The notes below the pieces were generated by a model that saw nothing but the letters and a program-made list of their open reading frames with translations, was not told the origin of the DNA and made no database searches. The translations under genes and the position numbers were made by a program. Positions 5,651 through 12,597 of a stretch of 14,036 nucleotides of DNA are shown here, piece after piece. Location of the stretch: NCBI GenBank assembly GCA_018648945.1, contig JABGQJ010000136.1, forward strand, positions 1 through 14,036, in the 5' to 3' direction. The DNA comes from Victivallales bacterium (GTDB taxonomy: Bacteria > Verrucomicrobiota > Lentisphaeria > Oligosphaerales > Lenti-02). Position 1 is the first letter of the stretch. Each line of letters starts with the position of its first letter.

Positions 5651-7378
5651 ATGCAACGACCAGCCTTCCGCATGGCGACCGGAGCCATCGCTTCCCTTCT
5701 TCTAGCCGGCATCGCCGCCGGTGCAGAGCAGCCCGCTGTGGCGCCGACCGAGGTCGTCCAAGCCAAGGAAGCCGGTGGCGGCACCTTCGAGTACCGGATG
5801 CAGCTGCTCCGGACCACCCCCACGCACCGCGTCTTCAAGGTGACCTACCCCTCGCCCGTACACAGCGAACTGGAGTCGAACAACACGATCCCGGCGGAGT
5901 ACTACCTCCCCAACGGCATCAAACCAGGCGATCCCCGGCGCCCCGGCGTCATCTGCCTGCACATCCTGGGCGGCAACTTCGAACTGGTCCGCCTCCTCTG
6001 CGCGGTCTTCGCCGACCGCGGCATTCCAGCTGTCATGTTCAAACTCCCCTACTACGGAGAACGGGCCGAACGCGGCGTCCGCCGCATGCTCGAGAAGGAT
6101 GCCGGCCTGTTCGCTGAGGCCCTGCACCAGTCCATCGCGGACATCCGCCGCACGACCGACTTTCTCGCCTCCCGGCCGGAGATCAACCCCGAGCGGATCG
6201 GGATCTCGGGCATCAGTCTTGGCGCGATCGTCGGTGCCACAGCCTGTGGCAAGGTACCCCGGCTCTGGCGCGCGGGCCTCATCCTCGGCGGCGGAGATCT
6301 CCATACCATCATCCACCACGCCCGCGAGACCCGCGGCTTGAGCGCCTTCATCAAAGCCCAGCCACCAGCTGAACAGCAGCGCATCGAGGGACTCATCGCC
6401 AAGATGGACCCCCTCCTCCAGCGCGAACGCCTCCAGGCATTGGGACGCCAGGGCCGAGTGCTCATGGTCAATGCCGCTGAGGACGAGGTGGTCCCCCGGC
6501 GCTGTACCGAGCAGCTTGCGGAAGCGGCTGGAATCAGCGACAAGGTGGTGTGGCTCGACGGGCTGGCCCACTACACCGCCATGGCCGCCCTCCCCAGCAT
6601 CCTCCAGCAACTCGGCGACTTCTTCGCTCAGGATCTACCCAAAGGGATTACGCCTCCCGCCGCCACGTCCCTGAAGTCCCTGCCGCCCGAGCACCGGCTC
6701 GCCCGCTTCGTCCGCGAAGTCATCACGCTCATTGGCCCCTCGCCGAACAAAGGACGCTGCCATCTGGCGCTTCTCCAAGCCGACATTGCCGAGAAGGGCA
6801 AGAAGACAAGAAGATATGACCTCGATCTTGTTCGTGGTGCCGGGAACCGCTTCCGCCTGGCCTGCACGATCCCCAAGGTGGGCAAGGTAGCCCTCGGCAA
6901 CGGCGCCTCTCCCTGGCTCCAGTCGCAGGATGGGACCTGCTGCGTGGGCAGCATCAAGGATGCCGACAACCGCGCCCTCCCCTCCTACCTCAATCCACAG
7001 TTCCTGCTCAAAGCCCGGGTCGCCTGGGGGGCTCTGAGCGCCATGACTATCTCGCCCAACGCCTTCCGCAACTACCTCACCGTCACTGCGAAGCGGGACG
7101 CCAAGGGGAACGAGGTGTTGGGCCTGGACATCCACCATCGGCATACCCGGGGCAAGGCGGAGATCACCTTTGCCAAGGACGGGACAACCCCGACGTCCCT
7201 CACCTTCGCGGTGGATGGTACGACCGGTACCGTCCATTTCCGACAGTGGCAGATCGACACGATCGCCACGGACGAGCTCTTCGCCCCCCCCGGCAGCAAA
7301 CACAAGCCCGTTCGCCGCGAGGATATCTGCCGCATGTTCGCAGCCATATTCAACATCATCGGAGAAAATGTGCAATGA
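5651..7378 (+). CDS. Exported alpha/beta hydrolase with extra C-terminal beta-rich domain
   Basis: The product is 575 residues. The N-terminus has a signal peptide (about 1-25, hydrophobic core AIASLLLAGIAAGA). Residues about 80-328 form an alpha/beta-hydrolase domain of the dienelactone hydrolase/acetyl-xylan-esterase style: nucleophile elbow Gly187-Ile-Ser189-Leu-Gly191, likely acid Asp278 (AAEDEVVP) and His307 (LAHYTA). An ester or amide substrate outside the cytoplasm is likely but not identifiable. Residues about 345-575 are a second domain of beta strands (YDLDLV, FRLACTIPKVGKVALG, LTVTAKRDAKGNEVLGLDI, ITFAKDG, TVHFRQWQIDTIATDELFAPP) whose rhythm recalls LolA/LppX-type lipoprotein carriers; this is a guess from pattern. 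ATG 5651 is chosen for the signal peptide and AGGAG 10 bases upstream. The stop overlaps the next start (ATGA), so the two genes are translationally coupled. Confidence 0.85.
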   Translation: MQRPAFRMATGAIASLLLAGIAAGAEQPAVAPTEVVQAKEAGGGTFEYRMQLLRTTPTHRVFKVTYPSPVHSELESNNTIPAEYYLPNGIKPGDPRRPGVICLHILGGNFELVRLLCAVFADRGIPAVMFKLPYYGERAERGVRRMLEKDAGLFAEALHQSIADIRRTTDFLASRPEINPERIGISGISLGAIVGATACGKVPRLWRAGLILGGGDLHTIIHHARETRGLSAFIKAQPPAEQQRIEGLIAKMDPLLQRERLQALGRQGRVLMVNAAEDEVVPRRCTEQLAEAAGISDKVVWLDGLAHYTAMAALPSILQQLGDFFAQDLPKGITPPAATSLKSLPPEHRLARFVREVITLIGPSPNKGRCHLALLQADIAEKGKKTRRYDLDLVRGAGNRFRLACTIPKVGKVALGNGASPWLQSQDGTCCVGSIKDADNRALPSYLNPQFLLKARVAWGALSAMTISPNAFRNYLTVTAKRDAKGNEVLGLDIHHRHTRGKAEITFAKDGTTPTSLTFAVDGTTGTVHFRQWQIDTIATDELFAPPGSKHKPVRREDICRMFAAIFNIIGENVQ

Positions 7379-8562
7379 CTCCCCGCCCAATCACTGCTCT
7401 GCTTGTCTCCCTGCTGCTGGCTCAGGGGCTCGCCGCCCAGCCGGCCAAGGACATCCGTGTTCTCGGTCGCGATCCACAAGGCCATGGCCTGCTCTGCAGC
7501 GCGCGCGGCAAGACCGTCCTCATCGTCGCTGGCACGCCCGAGGAGATGGGACAAGCCCACGGGCGCTTGCTGCGCAACTGGGTGCACGGGCTCAGCCGCA
7601 AGACCGGCTATCTGGTCGGTGCCGGCTACAGCATTACCAAGAGCGACTGGTTCTTCGAGCGCATGGACGAGGTCATGGCCCGTACCAAGCCACACACTCC
7701 CCCGCGCTTCCTCCGCGAGATCGACGCCATGTCCAAGGGGGCGGGCCTGAGCACCCGCGATGGTCGAGTCGCCAACTTCTTCCCCGAGATGTTCCATTGC
7801 AGCGGCTTCGCCGTGCGCGATTCCGCCACCAAGGACGGGATGTTGCTCCATGGTCGGGTGCTTGACTATATGCGTGATATCAGCCTGCAGAGCTACGCCT
7901 GCATTCAGCTCTTCCTGCCGAGCGACCCCAAGCACAACGCCTGGATGAGCCTTGGCTACGCCGGCTTCATCGGTACCGTCACCGCCATGAACGAGAAGGG
8001 GCTTGCCGTCGGCGAAATGGGAGGCAAAGGCGAGGGGAAATGGGACGGCATGCCCATGAGTCTGCTCCTGCGGGATGTCATGGAACGGGCCAGCACGGTT
8101 GAGGAGGCCATCAAGATCGTCCAGCAGACCCCGCGCACCTGCGAATACTACTACGTGGTTAGCGACAAGGGCCGCGACATGGTCGGCCTCGCCTGCACCC
8201 CGGAGAAGGTGGACGTGTTCCGCCCCGGCGGGCAACACGAGCTGCTTCCCCACATCCCGAAAGACACCGTGATGCTCTCCGGGGGAAGTCGGGCCAAGCT
8301 CCTCTCCGAGCGTCTGATCAAGTACCACGGCCAGATCGACGTGGCCAAGATGATCGAGATCATCAAGCGACCCGTCGCCATGAAATCCAACCTCCACAAC
8401 GCCGTCTTCCGGCCCGAGACGCTGGACATGTGGTGCGCCGACGCCGGTCGCAAGACCCCGGCCTGCGACGAACCCTATGCCCTCGTGAACCTGACCGAAC
8501 TCCGCCGCTTCTACGAGGCGGCTATGAAGCCAAAGCAGAGCAAGACAGCGGCTGACAAGTGA
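7375..8562 (+). CDS. Exported C45-family hydrolase/acyltransferase (acyl-CoA:6-APA acyltransferase-like)
   Basis: The product is 395 residues, starting with a signal peptide (about 1-21, LLVSLLLAQGLAAQ). The probable catalytic cysteine is Cys142 in HCSGFAVRDSATKDGMLLHGRVLDY, which matches the CxxF...SATKDG...HGRxLDY pattern of the C45 Ntn-hydrolase family. Other family marks are AMNEKGLAVGEMGG (about 204-217), the late LHNAVFRPETLDMW (about 340-353) and YALVNLTEL (about 368-376). Members self-process before the Cys to free it as an N-terminal nucleophile and cleave or transfer amides; here His141, not the classical Gly, precedes it. The substrate is unknown. Its ATG overlaps the hydrolase stop and GGAGA (7361-7365) lies 9 bases upstream, so both should be made together and exported. 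It ends 7 bases before the convergent ligase gene. Confidence 0.85.
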   Translation: MTPRPITALLVSLLLAQGLAAQPAKDIRVLGRDPQGHGLLCSARGKTVLIVAGTPEEMGQAHGRLLRNWVHGLSRKTGYLVGAGYSITKSDWFFERMDEVMARTKPHTPPRFLREIDAMSKGAGLSTRDGRVANFFPEMFHCSGFAVRDSATKDGMLLHGRVLDYMRDISLQSYACIQLFLPSDPKHNAWMSLGYAGFIGTVTAMNEKGLAVGEMGGKGEGKWDGMPMSLLLRDVMERASTVEEAIKIVQQTPRTCEYYYVVSDKGRDMVGLACTPEKVDVFRPGGQHELLPHIPKDTVMLSGGSRAKLLSERLIKYHGQIDVAKMIEIIKRPVAMKSNLHNAVFRPETLDMWCADAGRKTPACDEPYALVNLTELRRFYEAAMKPKQSKTAADK

Positions 8563-8569
8563 CCCACAG

Positions 8570-11146
8570 CTATTCCGGGACGACGGCCAACGAGAGCTTC
8601 ACTGGCAGCCGCGCTCGCTCCAGACGGCGTTGCGCGGCATAGAGCAGAGCAGTGGGCGAGGCATACAGCTTGGGCATGCTGTCCGGCAGAAGGCGGTGCA
8701 GAACATACCCGACATGCTGGGTACGCTCGTAGAGCCGCTGCTTGCCGACCTGGACGAACACCGTGGGGCGGCCTTCGGGAAGCTGGACGCCGAGGGTCCC
8801 CCGCGTCGCCCCATCCGAGACCAACCGGGGCAAGTCCGTTCCCGCCAACACGCGACCGGTAGTCGGCACGACCAGGGAGGCCTCGTCCCCCCGCCGAATC
8901 TCCACCGTCCCCGGCACCGTATTCACCGCCAGCGCCTGCCAGCCAGCCGACTCCGCGAACTCTGCAAAGCCACCGGGGCGCTGCTCGGCAGGCATCCCCT
9001 GCCAGGCGCCGAGCAGCGACTGGGCATCCTCCCGACGGTTCAGCCAGGCGTTCCGCCATTTGAGCCGCGTGTGCCAGAACTGCACGTCAGACTCGTCGAA
9101 CCGGCGGGGGTCGCCAGCCCCACGTTCCCCCTCCGTCCTGGACAGCGCGAGTCCTGTGGTCAGCTTCCGAACCAGAGCCAGAGCCTGCTCGTCCTGGCCC
9201 GGCTCCCCCCCTTCGGCAGCCAGCGCAAAGGCGGCGGCCAAGTTCCTGACCGCCTTCTCGCCACCTTCCCCGGCCAATGCCCGGCAGGTAGCCGCCAGCC
9301 GCAGCTCACTGAGTTGCTGCTGGACATACAGAAGATCGATCTCCCCATCCGTGTTCATGCCGCAGAGGAACAGGTACTTCCAGCCGCGGGTATCGAACGG
9401 AAACAGCTCCGTCTCGCGAACAAAGTAGCCGAGGGCCTCCGGTTCGCTGCCCTTCCTGCCAAGCGCCATGCCGATGTGGAAGTTAAGATGGGCGAAATCC
9501 GGCTCCAACTCCCGGGCCCGCCGCAGATGGTCCAGAGCCACCACCGGTTCGTTGAGCATGCTGCTCGCACAGATACCGGCATGGGTATGCATGCGCACGT
9601 CCCAAGGTGCCGCCCGCGCGGCGGCGGCGTAGGCCTCGTAGGCCGCCTTGCAGGCCTTGTCATAGGCGCTCTTCGCTTCGGCCTTGGCCAGGCCGACACG
9701 TTCCAGAGCAGCAGAACGCTCGGGCGAGCCTTCAGGGTACGGGATGGCCGCAGCATGCTTGCGGACGGCGATGGCGTACTCCCGAGCCTCATCGGCCTCG
9801 TCAACGGCCAGTCTGGCACGACGGAAGAACGTGTCGCGCCAAACAACCGACACAATCAGGTACGCGCCAATCGCCACGGCCCCCGCCGCCAACCCGCGCT
9901 GCAGCCAGACCCGGCCACCGCTTGGCGCCACCAGGCGCACCGGCAGCCGCCAGCGCAGCAGCATGCCCACAAAGAGCATGGCCAACACGCTGGTCGGGGC
10001 CACGGCAAGGGGTTTGTCGAGCATCCCGTGGCAGGCCAACACAAAAGCGGAGAAGTAGCACGCCTGTCGGGTGGGGCCGAACCCTCGGCTCACCCCAAAG
10101 AGTGCGAAGCCGAGCAAGGCTGCCCAAGCCAGCGCTGCCGGGACCCCAACCTCGGCCATCATCCGCAGCAACTCGTTGTGCGGATGCTCCGTCACGCTCG
10201 CCGCAACTCGCCGCGACTGGTGCGCTACCGAGCGCCGCCCCGCATACTCCCTGCGGAAGTTGCCGGGACCGACGCCCAAAACAGGAGAATCCAAAGCGAG
10301 ACGAAGAGTACCCTCGTAGAGGGGCGGTCGAATGTCTTCGGCCATCTTGCGGGCCAGCCTGTCACGCCCAAACAAGGCACCCACACCAACCAGCAGCACG
10401 ACTCCCAGGCAAGCCAGCAGACGCTGCCGACCACGCAGCCACCCGACGATCACGTACAGAACGCCATACGCAGCCAGGGCCAACCATGTCGCCCGGCAAT
10501 GGCAACGCCAGACCAACCCCCCCGTCAACGCCGTGCTGATCCCAGCCACGGTCCAGAACAGCGGTCTGCGGAGCCGGGCTGCCTCCACCCAGACCCAAGG
10601 CAGCAGGCAGGCCAACAACGTAGCCGCCCAATTCCGGTTGCCTGCCAAGGCGACCACCTCGCCTCCCACCCACACCTGGATCAGAGAATGGACCACATTG
10701 GCGGACCACAGGAAGGTCAGCAACCTGGACATGCGACGGGGCAGGAAGCTACGCGGGGCCACAGCAAAGAACACGGGCAGGTAGGCCAGCCCCAGGACCC
10801 CGAGGATCTCGTCCACCCGCACGCTCCGTCCCATCACCGCCGAAAGGCCAAGGACCACCGCGAAGACCAACACCCCAAAGGGCAGCCACTTGGCCATTCT
10901 CTGCCCCCACACGCCCGTGCCCCGGTACCCACAGGAAAGCAGATAGGGCACGACGGCCAGCGTCAGCAGCGCAAATGATGGCAACGTGACAAGAAACACC
11001 CGGCTCGGCGTCCAGCCCACACCAACCCCAAACACGAGCGCCAAAGGGTAGCTGCCGAACAACACGATCGGCAAGAGCAACCGGATGGGTAGGGCATGCA
11101 GTCGCGGTCCTGCGGGGACATCGCTCGGAGAGGGTGAATCGGTCAT
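8570..11146 (-). CDS. O-antigen ligase/polymerase-like membrane protein (Wzy_C) with long TPR-containing tail
   Basis: The product is 858 residues. About ten hydrophobic helices fill residues 20-435. The Wzy_C/WaaL-type core is visible as LRLALDSPVLGVGPGNFRREY (about 281-301; key GVGPGNF) and, after a loop, HPHNELLRMMAEVGVP (321-336), with ligand-contacting basic residues in between. Such proteins join or polymerise lipid-linked glycans, or glycosylate pilins or proteins, at the periplasmic face. Residues about 440-600 are helical with TPR-like repeats (AYAAAARAAPWDVRMHTHAG; VALDHLRRARELEPDFAHLNFHIG), and 740-858 form a further unassigned domain. It is longer than simple WaaL/Wzy proteins (about 400 residues). 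No glycosyltransferase lies beside it, so the substrate is open; pseudopilins in the window make pilin glycosylation possible. ATG 11146 has no clear Shine-Dalgarno. Confidence 0.85.
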   Translation of the reverse strand: MTDSPSPSDVPAGPRLHALPIRLLLPIVLFGSYPLALVFGVGVGWTPSRVFLVTLPSFALLTLAVVPYLLSCGYRGTGVWGQRMAKWLPFGVLVFAVVLGLSAVMGRSVRVDEILGVLGLAYLPVFFAVAPRSFLPRRMSRLLTFLWSANVVHSLIQVWVGGEVVALAGNRNWAATLLACLLPWVWVEAARLRRPLFWTVAGISTALTGGLVWRCHCRATWLALAAYGVLYVIVGWLRGRQRLLACLGVVLLVGVGALFGRDRLARKMAEDIRPPLYEGTLRLALDSPVLGVGPGNFRREYAGRRSVAHQSRRVAASVTEHPHNELLRMMAEVGVPAALAWAALLGFALFGVSRGFGPTRQACYFSAFVLACHGMLDKPLAVAPTSVLAMLFVGMLLRWRLPVRLVAPSGGRVWLQRGLAAGAVAIGAYLIVSVVWRDTFFRRARLAVDEADEAREYAIAVRKHAAAIPYPEGSPERSAALERVGLAKAEAKSAYDKACKAAYEAYAAAARAAPWDVRMHTHAGICASSMLNEPVVALDHLRRARELEPDFAHLNFHIGMALGRKGSEPEALGYFVRETELFPFDTRGWKYLFLCGMNTDGEIDLLYVQQQLSELRLAATCRALAGEGGEKAVRNLAAAFALAAEGGEPGQDEQALALVRKLTTGLALSRTEGERGAGDPRRFDESDVQFWHTRLKWRNAWLNRREDAQSLLGAWQGMPAEQRPGGFAEFAESAGWQALAVNTVPGTVEIRRGDEASLVVPTTGRVLAGTDLPRLVSDGATRGTLGVQLPEGRPTVFVQVGKQRLYERTQHVGYVLHRLLPDSMPKLYASPTALLYAAQRRLERARLPVKLSLAVVPE

Positions 11147-11227
11147 CGTCTACCATGGCTTGGATCATGTGGAATTGGGCTGGAATCTACCCCGGCGAGA
11201 GACGGAAGGCGAACCGAGCGGAACCCC

Positions 11228-11259
11228 CGTCAGGCATTGACGCCCACCGCCTCGGCGGT
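11228..11259. promoter_or_regulatory. Two adjacent inverted repeats in the divergent ligase/Nif3 intergenic region
   Basis: CGTCA-GGCAT-TGACG (11228-11242) is a 5-bp inverted repeat with a 5-base centre. Four bases later ACCGCC-TC-GGCGGT (11246-11259) is a 6-bp inverted repeat with a 2-base centre. They lie between two divergent starts (11146 and 11298) and could be operator sites or leader hairpins of the Nif3-like gene. No regulator is encoded nearby. Confidence 0.4.
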
Positions 11260-11297
11260 ATCGTACCCAAGCCAACCCTCTCTCTGGGAGTGAACCC

Positions 11298-12059
11298 ATG
11301 CTGCGCACCGAACTCGTCTCCTTCCTCGACGCCCTTCTCCTCGACGATTGCCCATGCCAGGACGCATCCAACAACGGCCTCCAGGTCGAGGGGGACGAGC
11401 AAGTCTCCTGCGTCGCCTTCGCCGTGGATGCCTGTCTGGAGGTTTTCGAACGCGCGGCGGAGATCGGCGCTGACTTCCTGGTGGTTCACCACGGGATCAG
11501 CTGGGGCACTGGCTTCCAGACCTTCACCGGCAAGACGGCGGCGAGATTCCGGACGCTGTTCTGCAACGGCATCTCCCTCTATGGCGTGCACCTCCCCCTC
11601 GATGCCCATCCACAGGTGGGCAACAACGCCGTCCTCGCCCAACTGCTCGAACTCGGCGACCAACAGACCTTCGCCGAATACGGGGGCATCGAGATCGGCT
11701 ACCATGGCGTGTTGCCCGCCCCCATGGCCTTGGCGGACTTCGCCCAGATGGTGCAGGAGCGAGTGGGCGATCCCCCCATTGTGATCGATGCGGGTGCCGA
11801 GGTGGTCGAGCGCATCGGCATCGTCTCCGGCGGCGGTGCCGACCTCGTGCCCGGGAGTGCCCGCCTGGGGCTGGACTGCCTGCTCACCGGCGAGATCACC
11901 CACCAACACGTGCACACCGCCCGCGAGTATGGCATCAATGTCATCGCCGCCGGCCACTACCGCACCGAAGTCTGGGGAGTCCAGGCCGTGCAGGACTGGG
12001 TGGCAGACGCCTTCCCTGAACTCGACTGCCAATTCCTCGACGTCCCCACCGGCTTCTAG
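11298..12059 (+). CDS. Nif3/YbgI-like dinuclear metal-centre protein
   Basis: The product is 253 residues, the usual length of the short bacterial Nif3 (YbgI) form. The expected metal ligands are all present: His64-His65 (LVVHHGISWG), Asp102 with His98 (YGVHLPLDAH), and His220 with Glu224 (AAGHYRTE). Other family marks are the start region DASNNGLQVEG (about 22-32) and LLTGEITHQHVHTARE (about 195-210). The family is near-universal, forms hexameric toroids with two metals per subunit and is often mislabelled GTP cyclohydrolase I type 2; its true reaction is unsettled. It is cytoplasmic with no signal. GGGAG (11286-11290) lies 7 bases before the ATG. It is transcribed away from the ligase gene and is followed by an AT-rich segment, so it is probably a single-gene unit. 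Confidence 0.95.
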   Translation: MLRTELVSFLDALLLDDCPCQDASNNGLQVEGDEQVSCVAFAVDACLEVFERAAEIGADFLVVHHGISWGTGFQTFTGKTAARFRTLFCNGISLYGVHLPLDAHPQVGNNAVLAQLLELGDQQTFAEYGGIEIGYHGVLPAPMALADFAQMVQERVGDPPIVIDAGAEVVERIGIVSGGGADLVPGSARLGLDCLLTGEITHQHVHTAREYGINVIAAGHYRTEVWGVQAVQDWVADAFPELDCQFLDVPTGF

Positions 12060-12099
12060 TCGGACATTGCTGAGGTGATTTCGTAGCATGCTCTTGCGG

Positions 12100-12557
12100 C
12101 GCAGCTTCTTGCGTGCAATTTTGGCTGAAATATGTAGCCAGTAATAAACCTTCCGAATCATTTGATAAGAAGCGTTAATAGGTATATATTGGTTTTGTGT
12201 TCCCTGAATTGGAGTAGCCAGTATGTTTGTTGAACGGATCAGGTCCAAGCAGCAAGGCAAGGTCTACGAGTCGGTTCTGATTCGGGAGAGCTACCGGGAC
12301 TCCGGGAAGGTGAAGCACCGGACGCTTGCCAACATCAGCAAGCTGCCGGCCTCGTCGATCAAGCTGATCGGCAGAGCCCTGAAGGGGGCGGGGGACGTCT
12401 CGCTCGACGAGATCGGCGTCAGTTCGTGCCGGGAATACGGCGGCAGCTTCCACCTCCCCGTGTTCCGTGAGGTCGGCAACCGCGAACTGCTGCTGGGCAA
12501 GTTGGTCGGTTTCGCGCAACGCGCTCACGTCGAGACCTTCGGTCGGTGGGTCTGGGT
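12100..12557 (+). mobile_element. Remnant of an IS1634/IS4-type insertion sequence
   Basis: An AT-rich leader with a strong promoter and the first part of a transposase are all that remain; no full transposase, terminal inverted repeats or target duplication can be seen. The left limit (about 12100) is set by the composition change and is approximate. The right limit is the junction with the DUF4838 gene, whose stop is at 12558-12560. The 10-base direct repeat GTAGCCAGTA (12134-12143 and 12214-12223) lies within it. Confidence 0.5.
12162..12190 (+). promoter_or_regulatory. Strong sigma70-like promoter of the transposase remnant
   Basis: TTGATA (12162-12167, 5 of 6) and TATATT (12185-12190, 5 of 6) are separated by exactly 17 bases in an AT-rich context unlike the rest of the window. 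A GGAG ribosome site (12211-12214) follows 8 bases before ATG 12223. Transcription would run toward the convergent DUF4838 gene. Confidence 0.65.
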
Positions 12558-12597
12558 TCAGCGCTCCGCCGCCACGAAGACGACGCGATCCACGTAG
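12223..12597 (+). pseudogene. N-terminal fragment of an IS1634/IS4-family transposase
   Basis: The reading frame gives 124 residues. MFVERIRSKQQGKVYESVLIRESYR followed by DSGKVKHRTLANISKLPASSIKLI is the familiar opening of IS1634-type DDE transposases (residues about 1-50: basic start, LIRESYR, KVKHRTLANISKLP). Family proteins are usually 400-600 residues; the catalytic DDE region is absent, so the gene is broken. Recognisable sequence fades after about residue 100. From 12558 onward the frame reads antisense through the end of the neighbouring DUF4838 gene, so the last residues are not transposase. Promoter, GGAG site and start codon are intact, so a short N-terminal peptide could still be made. 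The cause, deletion or recombination at about 12530-12557, cannot be told from here. Confidence 0.7.

Noticed and set aside
7072..8397. 441-codon minus-strand open frame across the C45 gene
   Set aside because: It is antisense to a gene with a strong family match and a coupled start, and its translation shows no domain order.
4648..8562. Glycopeptide resistance cluster
   Set aside because: Only the VanX-like gene is present; ligase, dehydrogenase and sensor genes are missing.
8630..10978. 782-codon plus-strand open frame opposite the ligase gene
   Set aside because: Its composition is rich in Arg, Pro, Gln and His with no domain, and the minus strand carries clear membrane helices and Wzy_C motifs. 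It is a GC-skewed shadow.
11187..12260. 357-codon minus-strand open frame crossing Nif3 and the AT-rich segment
   Set aside because: The Nif3 ligands are all on the plus strand. The part over the AT-rich segment reads as a basic peptide but has no start signals or family match.
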